A DNA stretch of 64,000 nucleotides, from contig OZ024789.1 in the NCBI GenBank assembly GCA_964017065.1, positions 8,508,703 through 8,572,702 on the forward strand, read 5' to 3'. This DNA is from Haliclona indistincta. Its lineage: Eukaryota; Porifera; Demospongiae; Haplosclerida; Chalinidae. Under the pieces are notes generated by a model. It did no database searches. It was not told where the DNA came from and worked only from the letters and a program-made list of their open reading frames with translations. The translations under genes and the position numbers were made by a program. This document shows, piece by piece, positions 22,031 to 33,990 of the stretch (positions are counted from its first letter, which is position 1; each line of letters begins with the position of its first letter).

Positions 22031-23016
22031 GATTGAGCTGCAAGTAAGTGAGTGAACAACATCAACATCAAATTTATAGCACTAATTCTATAGAAGATTA
22101 TTCGTGGAGCCTTTTAAAGATAGCTGTTTGCTCAAAGAGAAAAAATGAATTCACTAACCACATCAGCATGCACTGTAATAAAAATAATGATTTGAGATTT
22201 GATACGATCAGATATGCTCTGGTCAGTCTTCAGGTTTCTTGCTTTGTCTTATAATCACGACAGCTAGGTGGCTGTCATGATACAAACTGTTTCATCATCG
22301 ATTATGACTCAGTCTTGTCCGATTCACCATTGCACATCCTACATAAGTACACCTTTCAATGTTACACATTCACACTAGATCACTATGACTACTAGTTTAT
22401 ACTGCCTGCATACTACCCTCATCTGCACCATGAAAGCTTGAGTTAAGCAGGTTACAAAAATTAATGTTTGAACCAGATCTCTCTCTCCTAGCTTATAAGC
22501 GCTGCCGAAACTTCCACACTTAATTTTGTTACGAAGTTTTTGGCAACTAGCTGTTCTGCCTGCAAGACGACCCTTCATAGCTCGCAGCAAACAGCTTGAA
22601 AAATCACGGAAGAAAGTTGAAGCCACAGGTGCGTCGCACGGTTCATTTGAATATTTTCATTGCGTGCATTGGAGTTGATCGCTCCTTCCCCTTATGCGCT
22701 CCTGTTCTAGCTCATCGACCTAGCAGTGCATGCATGTGCAACTAAATGAGACATGCCTTTTAAAAACCGGTTTTGTTTGTGCAACATGGCGTCCTTCTTC
22801 TTGATCTCGTCTTCCCTGTTTCCGAGGTCGAACAGGTAGTCCTGTGTTACATTTCATCTGTAGCTGCAGCAAGTCCGGATCATATCTATGCGCTTTATTT
22901 AGAACAAAGACACTTGCTAATTTTAAACTTGGCGCCAATAATATTAACTTTGTGAATGAGGCTATACCATAGATGATACAGTACACGGCTACTAACTCAA
23001 AATAAGAGGATCATCT
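22031..23016. repeat. Module X4
   Basis: Fourth X module; the right-hand limit of the near-identical duplication falls inside it. The minus-strand open frame at 22626-22375 begins MASTFFRDF as in X1, not FCDF as in X2 and X3. Confidence 0.5.
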
Positions 23017-23522
23017 GACCCAAGCTTTGTGGCAGACAAATATGTCTCATTTTCGTCTCTTCCTACCAGGTCTGGTTCTACTGCTAAACTATAGTCCACA
23101 GATACAGTTTTGCAGATTGGTCACTCCTATTCAGTTTCCACTTTGCGTCACTCCTATTTTCGCAGATTGGTTCGTATCTGGAACAGTCTTCCTCCGATTG
23201 ACCTTTCATTGTCTTTCTCAAGCATAAAATCCCAAATCAAGCAGTTCTTCTGGTCCATATTTCTATTAAATTTTAATCCTTCTATTCCTTGTTCCTATCA
23301 TCTTATCTGTCCTTGTAACAAGTGTAGACTTAATCCTATTAATGTAAATTTTATCTGATATTTAATTATTAATTTTTTTCTTTTTTCTGGGTATCTATAG
23401 TTCTTATAGACATTCCATCAGTACATATCTTATTAATTATCTACTGACTCTGCATGCATCCTCCTATTTCTTTGATTCTGTCTGTCTGTAAAATCTAACT
23501 TGAATTGAATTGAATTGAATAC
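23017..23522 (+). mobile_element. 5'-truncated non-LTR retrotransposon tail (copy 4)
   Basis: Same fragment as copy 1 with several substitutions (for example PLCVTP). Ends in TTGAA repeats beside A7. Confidence 0.7.
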
Positions 23523-23596
23523 TATACACAGGGATATGTTCATTTGTTCTAAGCTAACTATCGCTTAGACTAAGATCCATGGTTCTTTGAGAGATA

Positions 23597-24270
23597 TCAA
23601 TTCCTCTTGATGTAGTCACACACCATCAGTTTCCATCGCCTGTCACTGTTGACAAAAAGAACATAATAATTTTATTATTTAAAATTGTATGCACTTACTT
23701 GTTGACCCAGTTACTGTGCAAACCGACAACAACCTTATTTCCTGGAACAGTGTAATCAAACTTTCCATGCAATTTGTTGATGTAGTCGGTCAGTTCACAG
23801 TTGGCAGTTGCATACCCTCTTGTAAAGCAGCACCGAAACTTCCACACACGATCTTCAGGCTTGTTGTCATGTACGCTATCCATTCCAGCAACAACTTGGT
23901 TAGCAGGACAGTTGAAATTGATGGGTTGTCTATACTGATTGACATTTTGCGGTGTGGTCTTGCAATATGAGCATTTTAGAGCTCCAAATGAACCGCATGA
24001 GAAAGTAAATCTTCGATCTCTATGGGTTGAACTGTATGTGCTTCGGATTCGCTTGATAGCTTGTGATCTACCGCAACATACGTGTAGAGGTCCATCGTAA
24101 ATATTGTTTTGATATATAGAGACGTTCTTTTCATCTGAGATTGAATGAATTTGAATTTAATTACACTGAACACAATCTTGTAACATACATGCTTCAAAGT
24201 CATCATTGACGAAAGCTGCTGCACATACTCCGATGCACACGGCAGCTACCAGAAGAATCAACTTGGCCAT
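23597..24270 (-). CDS. A7: dermatopontin-like secreted protein, 188 aa
   Basis: Exons 24270-24189, 24134-23699 and 23645-23597. The last base of exon 1 is T (GAAGCAT before GTATG) where most copies have G, so the junction codon becomes TAT (Tyr) instead of GAT (Asp). The N-terminal mature sequence reads EKNVSIYQNN, lacking the usual Met, and RIRSTY replaces RIQSTY. Cysteines and repeats are intact. The frame is open throughout exon 2. Confidence 0.85.
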
Positions 24271-24589
24271 GGTATTGCTCTTTGCAGTGGTGATCACCGA
24301 GAATGTCGAGGACGGTTACAGTTACTCTTTTATACAAAATCTTTTGTATTTAAAATTAATTGATACATGATAGTTTCTTATTGATATTCTATCACAGCAG
24401 TGAGTAAACAGACAGTCATATAATGACAGGAACCTAAACCTCAATCATTACAATAACCTTTGTTATGCATATCACGCTCAATCTCAAAATTATCGTATCA
24501 GATTCATGAATGACTATTGTGCACGAGCTGCATGATCTATACTGTGTGTGAATGTGTACTCAAATCTATGATATGTCCTTGCTATCGGG

Positions 24590-24817
24590 CATGCAAGTTG
24601 TTGATGTAGTCGGTCAATTCGCAGTTGGTGGTCATATGCCCAAATGTAGTACAGCATCAAATTCTCCACACATGATCTTCAGGACTGCTGTTATGCACAC
24701 TTTCCACTCCAGCGACAAATTGGTTAGCAGGACAGTAGAAGATAATTGGCTTCTGTAGTCATTGTCATATTGCGGTGTGGTCTTGCATTCTGAGCATGTT
24801 GATGGATTTCCTTATGA
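24590..24817 (-). pseudogene. C9: type C exon-2 relic
   Basis: Exon-2 relic with one base fewer in the run ggctttctg (ggcttctg here), which shifts the frame relative to C1. Confidence 0.7.
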
Positions 24818-24922
24818 AGCACTCGAATGTTGTCAAAGGTTTCCAATCTTTTTTTAAAATCTATAATAATTGCTTCCTCGTAATAACTTTCAAACGTGAT
24901 CATAAGTTAACTTCCAAGTGCA

Positions 24923-25058
24923 GTTAGTGAGAAAATAAACTTATTTTAGAGTGTGCATGTGTCAAACTGTAATTGTATAGACACACGTACACTTACAATT
25001 TCACACATACATACTCTACTGAAGTTAGTATGTAAAATAAGCTTATTTTCTCCCTAAC
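24923..25058. mobile_element. Palindromic MITE-like element, copy 9
   Basis: Like copy 1, with the left inner palindrome altered (AAAATAAACTTATTTT). Confidence 0.65.
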
Positions 25059-25167
25059 ATAGGGTGTGTATGTGTGAAATTGTAAGTGTATACACCCACA
25101 TGCTCATGTAGTGAGTGAGTAGTAGTATATATCTGTGACTACGTGAGTGAGTATGTGACTACGTGAT

Positions 25168-26155
25168 TGAGCTGCAAGTAAGTGAGTGAACAACATCAAC
25201 ATCAAATTTATAGCACTACTTCTATAGAAGATTATTCGTGGAGCCTTTTAAAGATAGCTGTTTGCTCAAAGAGAAAAAATGAATTCACTAACCACATCGG
25301 CATGCAGTGTAATAAAAATAATGATTTGAGATTTGATACGATCAGATATGCTCTGGTCAGTCTTCAGGTTTCTTGCTTTGTCTTATAATCACGACAGCTA
25401 GGTGGCTGTCATGATACAAACTGTTTCATCATCGATTATGACTCAGTCTTGTCCGATTCACCATTGCACATCCTACATAAGTACACCTTTCAATGTTACA
25501 CATTTACACTAGATCACTATGACTACTAGTTTATACTGCCTGCATACTACCCTCATCTGCACCATGAAAGCTTGAGTTAAGCAGCTTACAAAAATTAACG
25601 TTTAAACCAGATCTCTCTCTCCTATAGCTTATAAGCGCTGCCGAAACTTCCACACTTAATTTTGTTACGAAGTTTTTGGCAACTAGCTGTTCTGCCTGCA
25701 AGATGACCCTTCGTAGCTCGCAGCAAACAGCTTGAAAAATCACGGAACAAAGTTGAAGCCACAGGTGCATTGCACGGTTCATTTGAATATTTTCATTGCG
25801 TGCATTGGAGTTGATCGCTCCTTCCCCTTATGCGCTCCTGTTCTAGCTCAGTCATCGACCTAGCAGTGCATGCATGTGCAACTAAATGAGACATGCCTTT
25901 TAAAAACCGGTTTTGTTTGTGCAACATAGCGTCCTTCTTCTTGATCTCGTCTTCCCTGTTTCCTAGGTCGAACAGGTAGTCCTGTGTTACATTTCATCTG
26001 TAGCTGCAGCAAGTCCGGATCATATCTATGCGCTTTATTTAGAACAAAGACACTTGCTAATTTTAAACTTGGCGCCAATAATATTAACTTTGTGAATGAG
26101 GCTACCATAGATGATACAGTACACGGCTACTAACTCAAAATAAGAGGATCATCTG
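25168..26155. repeat. Module X5
   Basis: The most diverged X module. The minus-strand MASTFF frame of the other copies is broken here by substitutions around 25,620-25,760, which argues against that frame being a conserved protein. Confidence 0.5.
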
Positions 26156-26539
26156 ACCCAAGCTTTGTGGTAGACAAATATGTCTCATTTTCGTCTCTTC
26201 CTACCAGGTCTGGTTCTACTGCTAAACTAGTCCACAAATACAGTTTCGCAGATTGGTCACTCCTATTTTCCACTTCGCTTCACTCCTATTTTCGCAGATT
26301 GGTTCGTATCTGGAACAGTCTTCCTCCGATTGACCTTTCATTGTCTTTCTCAAGCATAAAATCCCAAATCAAGCAGTACTTCTGGTCCATATTTCTATTA
26401 AATTTTAATCCTTCTATTCCTTGTTCCTATCATCTTATCTGTCCTTGTAACAGGTGTAGACTTAATCCTATTAAAGTAAAATTTTATTTGATATTTAATT
26501 ATTAATTATTTTCTTTTTTCTGGGTATCTATAGTTCTTA
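26155..26539 (+). mobile_element. Non-LTR retrotransposon tail (copy 5), left part
   Basis: RT C-terminal fragment in one uninterrupted frame (from YVSFSSLPTRSGS to the cysteine motif CPCNRC). It is cut after gtatctatagttctta by the composite insertion that follows; the remaining 3' tail resumes at 27,768. Confidence 0.75.
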
Positions 26540-26923
26540 CAAGAAATTAAAAAGATTTCTATCGAAATCAAAAGGATGTAGTGATGAAGAAATCTACCAC
26601 TGGTTCACAATGTAAACCAACAAGGAACAAACATAGAATGGTAACACGATTGACTTGCTAACAGACCATAGATCCCTACATCAGTGGCTGCTGTGGCCAG
26701 ACTATGGCTAGTTAAGTTATTTACTGTTGACTGACACTTTGAATAGATGTGACAAAATATTGATCTTATGTACAGCCACTGATGTAGGGATCTATGGTCT
26801 GTTAGCAAGTCAATCGTGTTACCATTCTATGTTTGTTCCTTGTTGGTTTACATTGTGAACCAGTGGTAGATTTCTTCATCACTACATCCTTTTGATTTCG
26901 ATAGAAATCTTTTTAATTTCTTG
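26540..26923. repeat. 151-bp perfect inverted repeat (foldback)
   Basis: Arms 26,540-26,690 and 26,773-26,923 are exact reverse complements over 151 bases, with an 82-base loop. The inner ends read cccTACATCAGTGGCTG, and the related element at 30.6 kb has cccTACATCAGCGGCTTG at its inner ends. Confidence 0.85.
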
Positions 26924-27767
26924 TTTGTGTCCTTTTTTCTTTTTAGTGAAGTGCAGTTCAATATCATGCATGTACGGAGAAGTCTTTGTTTCCACCATTA
27001 GTTTAGTATTCCTGTTGTTGATGGCTTTTCTTAAACTTGTAGCTAAAATTGTTAAGCTGTACGTATCAGGTCTGCCTTGTCGCCTACGCATGCATGCAGT
27101 GCATACGAGCCCCGCCCACACTTGTTTGTAGACCTATACGGCGGTTATAATTATCTGGCAAGTGCAGAATGGCGATCCTACACGAGCTTACCGTTCTTCG
27201 AAGACTCCAGACAAATGCCGGGTGTGTGTTCTCCGTGATAGTGATCCACACGGCGCAGCGATACTTTAGCTGTTTGGTCACGTGCGCTACCCATTGCTTG
27301 GTCACGTGCGTATTGCGCAATCACAATAATGGCGTCTAACACTAAGCTGACAATGGATCACGATCGAGAAATCGCGGAACTTAGATCGCCGTTACGCTAA
27401 AAACAAAGCTCAAAAGGCACATGCCAGGAGAATTTCACGACTGTTCGTAGATGTTTTGGTCTCGGCACTGCTCGCGTAAAGGCGCTAGGCGAGTTGAAGA
27501 AAGAAAGAAGAAAGAAGAAAGAAGAAAACGAAGATGACGAAACTCGATTTTCACCGTTTCCAGGTTCGTCACTTTAGTAACAATTTCGAGCAATCTCCTT
27601 GCTACTGTAAGATGGGGCAACGCCAGAGAGCAGATCTAAGTGTCTAAAGACGTTTAAAATTCAACACCAGGCGAAATATCAGCGTTTGAACGCTAATACA
27701 TTGTATGTAGCCGCCATCTTGTTTTCTCGTTCATCCCTACATAGGGAGACACTACCGTGTCTCCCTA
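26540..27767. mobile_element. Composite non-autonomous insertion in the retrotransposon tail
   Basis: This block interrupts the LINE tail between ttctta and tagacattcc, a junction continuous in copies 1-4 and 6. It starts with a 151-bp perfect inverted repeat (separate entry). The rest carries a polypurine stretch (gaagaaagaaagaagaaag, 27,496 onward) and ends gtgtctccctaa. Related sequence occurs at 62.6-63.9 kb and, in opposite orientation, at 29.2-29.9 kb. No intact transposase was recognised. Confidence 0.7.
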
Positions 27768-27873
27768 ATAGACATTCCATCAGTACATATCTTATTAATT
27801 ATCTACTGACTCTGCATGCATATCCTCCTCTTTTATTGATTCTGTCTGTCTGTAAATCTAACTTGAATTGAAT
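27768..27873 (+). mobile_element. Non-LTR retrotransposon tail (copy 5), right part
   Basis: Continuation of the interrupted tail (tagacattccatcagtacat to the TTGAAT end), with one TTGAA unit against several in copies 1-4. Confidence 0.75.
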
Positions 27874-27949
27874 ACTATACACAGGGATATGTTCATTTGT
27901 TCTAAGCTAACTATCGCTTAGACTAAGATCCATGGTTCTTTGAGAGGTA

Positions 27950-28621
27950 TCAATTCCTCTTGATGTAGTCACACACCATCAGTTTCCATCGCCTGTCACT
28001 GTTGACAAAAAGAACATAATTTTATTATTTTTAAATTGTATGCACTTACTTGTTGACCCAGTTACTGTGCAAACCGACAACAACCTTATTTCCTGGAACA
28101 GTGTAATCAAACTTTCCATGCAATTTGTTGACGTAGTCGGTCAGTTCACAGTTGGCAGTTGCATACCCTCTTGTAAAGCAGCACCGAAACTTCCACACAC
28201 GATCTTCAGGCTTGTTGTCATGTACACTATCCATTCCAGCAACAACTTGGTTAGCAGGACAGTTGAAATTAATGGGTTGTCTATACTGATTGACATTTTG
28301 CGGTGTGGTCTTGCAATATGAGCATTTTAGAGCTCCAAATGAACCGCATGAGAAAGTAAATCTTCGATCTCTATGGGTTGAACTGTATGTGCTTTGGATT
28401 CGCTTGATAGCTTGTGATCTACCGCAACATACGTGTAGAGGTCCATCGTAAATATTGTTTTGGTACATAGAGGCGTTCTTTTCATCTGAGATTGAATGAA
28501 TTTGAATTTAATTACACTGAACACAATCTTGTAACGTACCTGCTTCAAAGTCATCATTAACGAAAGCTGCTGCACATACTCCGATGCACACGGCAGCTAC
28601 CAGAAGAATCAACTTGCCCAT
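27950..28621 (-). CDS. A8: dermatopontin-like secreted protein, 188 aa
   Basis: Exons 28621-28540, 28485-28050 and 27998-27950. Splice sites are intact (exon 2 donor GTAAGT). Residue differences include DYVNKLHGKF and HSNW. Signal peptide MGKLIL, ten cysteines, C-terminus KRN. TATA box at the complement of 28,678-28,685. Confidence 0.87.
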
Positions 28622-28938
28622 GGTATTGCTCTTTGCAGTGGTGATCACCGAGAATGTCGAGGATGGTTACAGTTACTCTTTTATACAAAATCTTTGTATT
28701 TAAAATTAATTGATACATGATAGTTTCATATTGATATTCTATCACAGCAGTGAGTAAACAGACAGTTATAATAATGACAGGAACCTAAACCTCAATCATT
28801 ATAATAACCTTTGTTATGCATATCACGCTCAATCTCAAAATTATCGTATCAGATTCATGAATGACTATTGTGCACGATCTGCATGATCTACTGTGTGTGC
28901 ATGTGTACTCAAATCTATGATATGTCCTTGCTATCGGG

Positions 28939-29168
28939 CATGCAAGTTGTTGATGTAGTCGGTCAATTCGCAGTTGGTGGTCATATGCCCAAATGTAGTA
29001 CAGCATCGAATTCTCCACACACGATCTTCAGGACTGCTGTTATGCACACTTTCCACTCCAGCAACAACTTGGTTAGCAGGACAGTTGAAGATAATTGGCT
29101 TCTGTAGTCATTGTCATATTGCGGTGTGGTCTTGCATTCTGAGCATGTTGATGGATTTCCATATGAAC
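28939..29168 (-). pseudogene. C10: type C exon-2 relic
   Basis: Exon-2 relic sharing the one-base loss of C9. The composite insertion begins about 40 bases upstream of its 5' side. Confidence 0.7.
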
Positions 29169-29207
29169 CACTCCAACAAATCAGATTTCCAATCTTTTTT
29201 AAAATCT

Positions 29208-30488
29208 ATTATCATTGCCGATCGGCAATGATATGTAGGGATGACCTCGAACTAAGATGGCGGCTACTCATGTGTGAAAATGAGTTTTCGCACATATCTC
29301 CACTGTTATACATTTCTACTGCATTTTCACTATCTCTAAGGGAATCTGAAGTGCGAGCGCTTGTAGGAAGTCTATGAAAGTCGCCGGGACTGCTTGCTTG
29401 TCGACGAAAATCAAGATGGCGACTCTCAGGGAGGCCGTTGAAGATCTTCGTTGTTGTAGCGTTTCTCGAGATTCCAGACATCTAGGATTGATCAGGAGAT
29501 TGTTCTGAGCTTGGAAATACCTTTGGCGAAGCGAGTAGACGTTTCTAAAGTGGTAAACAAAAATCGCCGCCCACGCGAATTGTTCATCTTCTTCTTCTTT
29601 CTTCTTCTTTCTTCTTTCCTCTTTCAGTAAGCCTAGCGCTGTCCTGAGTGAACGAATCACTACCAAACCTGCACAATTGCACGTGTATACATCTGGAATA
29701 GTGCACTTACTTCTTAGATAGGCATTAAACACTACCAGAAGCGAGTAATCCATGAAAAACATGGTTTTTGGGCCGTTTTGGACTGAAGACGCCATTAAAT
29801 ATTTAACCCTCTTGACGCTCGTATCATTAACTCCGCCCACATCAGTTTTGTAGCTATCTCGATCGATACTGCGTTTTGTCTCTGCTCTGGACGCTTCAGC
29901 GCGCAAGCCAGAGGTATGAAATTTGTCTAGAGCAGTACTATACCCTAAGTAACACTGATCTGTTCGTTAAAGCTTCAGATGGCGGGTTAAAACTGACATA
30001 CCCAGACGTGAACAAGTATTCTAAGTTACCGGCAGCAAGATTCTACGCACAGTAAGGTTCCTACACCACGCAGATAAGTTGTAAAGGACTAGAAGCCTCT
30101 GTGAGTGTGATATTGACATCAACAAGGTTCTACTAGGCGTGCTCGCTCGTACTATTGGGCTTGCAGCATCATGAGTTGTCAGTATTAGTCTCTTCCTTCA
30201 TCCATTACTGTAATAACAAGTATCATGTTGTCAAATCATACCTGGACTTGATATTTTGCTGTCTGCGTCCTTAACCTCTTTACTATTTTAAACCTTTCAA
30301 TGAATGATTGGTAATAATTATTAAACATTATTTTAAACTACACTCCTTACTCTCCAGACCCTAGCTGTGCACGTTCACATCTGCTAGACTAGTAACTGCT
30401 GCTCACAGAGTTGTCAAAATGAAATAACATCTAACATAGAATACAAATAATAAGTTCAAACTGATAGTGATCAAAAAAGTAACCGGAA
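29208..30488. mobile_element. Unclassified mobile-element sequence in the array
   Basis: Begins with a 24-base perfect palindrome (29,210-29,233) where the other units read aaatctataataattgc. On the minus strand a 196-codon open frame (29906-29316) includes a charged stretch (LLKEERRKKKKEEEDE); similar sequence in the opposite orientation is near 27,480-27,540. I recognise no catalytic domain, so this may be a decayed transposon gene or chance. The remainder to 30,488 shows nothing identifiable. Confidence 0.5.
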
Positions 30489-31142
30489 CAAGTAAAGTAA
30501 AAAAGCTTTAATAAAAAAACTGGAAAGTGTAGGGATGACTCTTAAAAAAGGAAAGGAACAAGATGGGATGATTCTTGCAAAAGTAAAGGAACAAGATGGA
30601 ATAATGCTAAGCTTGCAAATGTAAAAGTCCCAAGTATCCCTACATCAGCGGCTTGAAGGAGGACGCAGTCCGATGGAGTAATTGACGGTTGTAAATAACT
30701 AGAGGTATATGTGTTTAGGAGGACGCAGTCCGATCAAGTAGTTGACAGTTGTAAATAACTAGATGTATCTGTGTTTGGAGGACGCAGTCCGATGAAGTAA
30801 TTGATGGTTGTAAATAACTAGAGGTATCTTTGTTTAGGAGGACGCAGTCCGATGAAGTAGTTGACAGTTGTAAATAAGCTGCAGATAGCTGTGTTTGGAG
30901 GACGCAGTCCGATGAAGTAATCGACAATTGTAAAGGTATAGGAAGAGGATTCCGTATTTGTCAGTTGCGTCGCAGCAAGCCGCTGATGTAGGGATACTTG
31001 GGACTTTTACATTTGCAAGCTTAGCATTATTCCATCTTGTTCCTTTACTTTTGCAAGAATCATCCCATCTTGTTCCTTTCCTTTTTTAAGAGTCATCCCT
31101 ACACTTTCCAGTTTTTTTATTAAAGCTTTTTTACTTTACTTG
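30489..31142. mobile_element. Foldback element with 167-bp perfect arms
   Basis: Arms 30,489-30,655 and 30,976-31,142 are reverse complements over 167 bases and enclose a minisatellite. Array sequence resumes directly after it (taataattgcttcctcg), so it forms the right end of the insertion that split this unit. Confidence 0.85.
30656..30930 (+). repeat. Minisatellite, about 60-bp unit, five copies
   Basis: Units contain ggaggacgcagtccgatg followed by an agttgacagttgtaaataac-like segment, repeating at about 60-base spacing in the loop of the foldback element. Copies differ at a few positions. Confidence 0.85.
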
Positions 31143-31201
31143 TAATAATTGCTTCCTCGTAATAACTTTCAAACGTGATCATAAGTTAACTTCCAAGTAC
31201 A

Positions 31202-31347
31202 GTTAGCGAGAAAATAAGCTTATTTTACATACTAACTTCAGTAGGGAGTGTATGTGTCAAACTGTAAGTGTATTTACACTTACAATTTCACACACACATA
31301 CTCTACAGAGAAGTTAGTATGTAAAATAAGCTTATTTTCTCCCTAAC
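31202..31347. mobile_element. Palindromic MITE-like element, copy 10
   Basis: Full-length copy like copies 2 and 5. Confidence 0.65.
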
Positions 31348-31451
31348 ATAGGGTGTGTATGTGTAAAATTGTAAGTGTATACACACACATGCTCATGTAG
31401 TGAGTGAGTAGTAGTATATTCGTGACTACGTGAGTGAGTATGTGACTACGT

Positions 31452-32440
31452 GATTGAGCTGCAAGTAAGTGAGTGAACGACATCAACATCAAATTTATAG
31501 CACTAATTCAATAGAAAATTATTCGTGGAGCCTTTTAAAGATAGCTGTTTGCTCAAAGAGAAAAAATGAATTCACTAACCACATCAGCATGCACTGTAAT
31601 AAAAATAATGATTTGAGATTTGATACGATCAGATATGCTCTGGTCAGTCTTCAGGTTTCTTGCTTTGTCTTATAATCACGACAGCTAGGTGGCTGTCATG
31701 ATACAAACTGTTTCATCATCGATTATGACTCAGTCTTGTCCGATTCACCATTGCACATCCTACATAAGTACACCTTTCAATGTTACACATTCACACTAGA
31801 TCACTATGACTACTAGTTTATACTGCCTGCATACTACCCTCATCTGCACCATGAAAGCTTGAGTTAAGCAGGTTACAAAAATTAATGTTTGAACCAGATC
31901 TCTCTCTCCTAGCTTATAAGCGCTGCCGAAACTTCCACACTTAATTTTGTTACGAAGTTTTTGGCAACTAGCTGTTCTGCCTGCAAGACGACCCTTCATA
32001 GCTCGCAGCAAACAGCTTGAAAAATCACAGAAGAAAGTTGAAGCCACAGGTGCGTCGCACGGTTCATTTGAATATTTTCATTGCGTGCATTGGAGTTGAT
32101 CGCTCCTTCCCCTTATGCGCTCCTGTTCTAGCTCATCGACCTAGCAGTGCATGCATGTGCAACTAAATGAGACATGCCTTTTAAAAACCGGTTTTGTTTG
32201 TGCAACATGGCGTCCTTCTTCTTGATCTCGTCTTCCCTGTTTCCGAGGTCGAACAGGTAGTCCTGTGTTACATTTCATCTGTAGCTGCAGCAAGTCCGGA
32301 TCATATCTATGCGCTTTATTTAGAACAAAGACACTTGCTAATTTTAAACTTGGCGCCAATAATATTAACTTTGTGAATGAGGCTACCATAGATGATACAG
32401 TACACGGCTACTAACTCAAAATAAGAGGATCATCTGACCC
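31452..32440. repeat. Module X6
   Basis: Sixth X module. The minus-strand open frame is at 32047-31796 and equals that of X2 and X3. Confidence 0.5.
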
Positions 32441-32930
32441 AAGCTTTGTGGTAGACAAATATGTCTCATTTTCGTCTCTTCCTACCAGGTCTGGTTCTAC
32501 TGCTAAACTAGTCCACAAATACAGTTTCGCAGATTGGTCACTCCTATTTTCCACTTCGCTTCACTCCTATTTTCGCAGATTGGTTCGTATCTGGAACAGT
32601 CTTCCTCCGATTGACCTTTCATTGTCTTTCTCAAGCATAAAATCCCAAATCAAGCAGTACTTCTGGTCCATTTTTCTATTAAATTTTAATCCTTCTATTC
32701 CTTGTTCCTATCATCTTATCTGTCCTTGTAACAAGTGTAGACTTAATCCTATTAAAGTAAATTTTATTTGATATTTAATTATTAATTATTTTCTTTTTTC
32801 TGGGTATCTATAGTTCTTATAGACATTCCATCAGTACAGATCTTATTAATTATCTACTGACTCTGCATGCATATCCTCCTCTTTTATTGATTCTGTCTGT
32901 CTGTAAATCTAACTTGAATTGAATACTATA
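32440..32930 (+). mobile_element. 5'-truncated non-LTR retrotransposon tail (copy 6)
   Basis: An uninterrupted allele of the copy 5 variant, with one open frame (TRSGSTAKL, IWNSLPPIDLS, CPCNKC). It shows what copy 5 looked like before the insertion. Confidence 0.75.
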
Positions 32931-33000
32931 CACAGGGATATGTTCATTTGTTCTAAGCTAACTATCGCTTAGACTAAGATCCATGGTTCTTTGAGAGGTA

Positions 33001-33672
33001 TCAATTCCTCTTGATGTAGTCACACACCATCAGTTTCCATCGCCTGTCACTGTTGACAAAAAGAACATAATTTTATTATTTTTAAATTGTATGCACTTAC
33101 TTGTTGACCCAGTTACTGTGCAAACCGACAACAACCTTATTTCCTGGAACAGTGTAATCAAACTTTCCATGCAATTTGTTGATGTAGTCGGTCAGTTCAC
33201 AGTTGGCAGTTGCATACCCTCTTGTAAAGCAGCACCGAAACTTCCACACACGATCTTCAGGCTTGTTGTCATGTACACTATCCATTCCAGCAACAACTTG
33301 GTTAGCAGGACAGTTGAAATTAATGGGTTGTCTATACTGATTGACATTTTGCGGTGTGGTCTTGCAATATGAGCATTTTAGAGCTCCAAATGAACCGCAT
33401 GAGAAAGTAAATCTTCGATCTCTATGGGTTGAACTGTATGTGCTTTGGATTCGCTTGATAGCTTGTGATCTACCGCAACATACGTGTAGAGGTCCATCGT
33501 AAATATTGTTTTGGTACATAGAGGCATTCTTTTCATCTGAGATTGAATGAATTTGAATTTAATTACACTGAACACAATCTTGTAACATACATGCTTCAAA
33601 GTCATCATTAACAAAAGCTGCTGCACATACTCCGATGCACACGGCAGCTACCAGAAGAATCAACTTGGCCAT
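33001..33672 (-). CDS. A9: dermatopontin-like secreted protein, 188 aa
   Basis: Exons 33672-33591, 33536-33101 and 33049-33001. Like A7, exon 1 ends in T, giving Tyr at the junction codon, and the signal peptide starts MAKLIL. Other features are intact. It is the last A gene before B3. The TATA box has one extra T/A (33,730-33,737). Confidence 0.86.
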
Positions 33673-33990
33673 GGTATTGCTCTTTGCAGTGGTGATCACC
33701 AAGAATGTCGAGGATGGATACGGTTACGCTTTTTATACAAAATCCTTTGTAGTTAAATTGATACATGATAGTTTCTTACTGATATTCTATCACAGCAGTG
33801 AGTGAACAGACAGTCATATAATGACAGGAACCTAAACCTCAATCATGACAATAACCTACACTTATTTTGTTATGAATTATCATATCAGATTCATGAATGA
33901 CTATTGTGCACAAGCTAGTATGAGACATTCATGATCTACTGTGAGTGCATGTGTAGTCAATTCTATGACATGCATGTCCTTGCTATCGGG

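Larger units (their letters stand above)
14174..22254. repeat. 8,081-bp near-identical tandem repeat, copy 2
   Basis: Second copy of the 8,081-bp unit, holding A5, C6, B2, IMP4 relic 2, C7, the third type B exon-1 relic, A6 and C8. Identity with the next offset breaks down near 22,608 (atcacagaag versus atcacggaag). Near-zero divergence in introns, relics and spacers points to very recent unequal crossing-over, local gene conversion, or an assembly duplication of two haplotypes. Confidence 0.85.

Noticed and set aside
29316..29906. 196-codon minus-strand open frame as a possible transposase gene
   Set aside because: No catalytic motif or known domain is visible and it lies in repeat DNA; kept only as part of the mobile element.
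30656..30930. Regular 60-base repeats as a CRISPR array or coding repeats
   Set aside because: Whole units repeat with no unique spacers, and the open frame through them is low-complexity.
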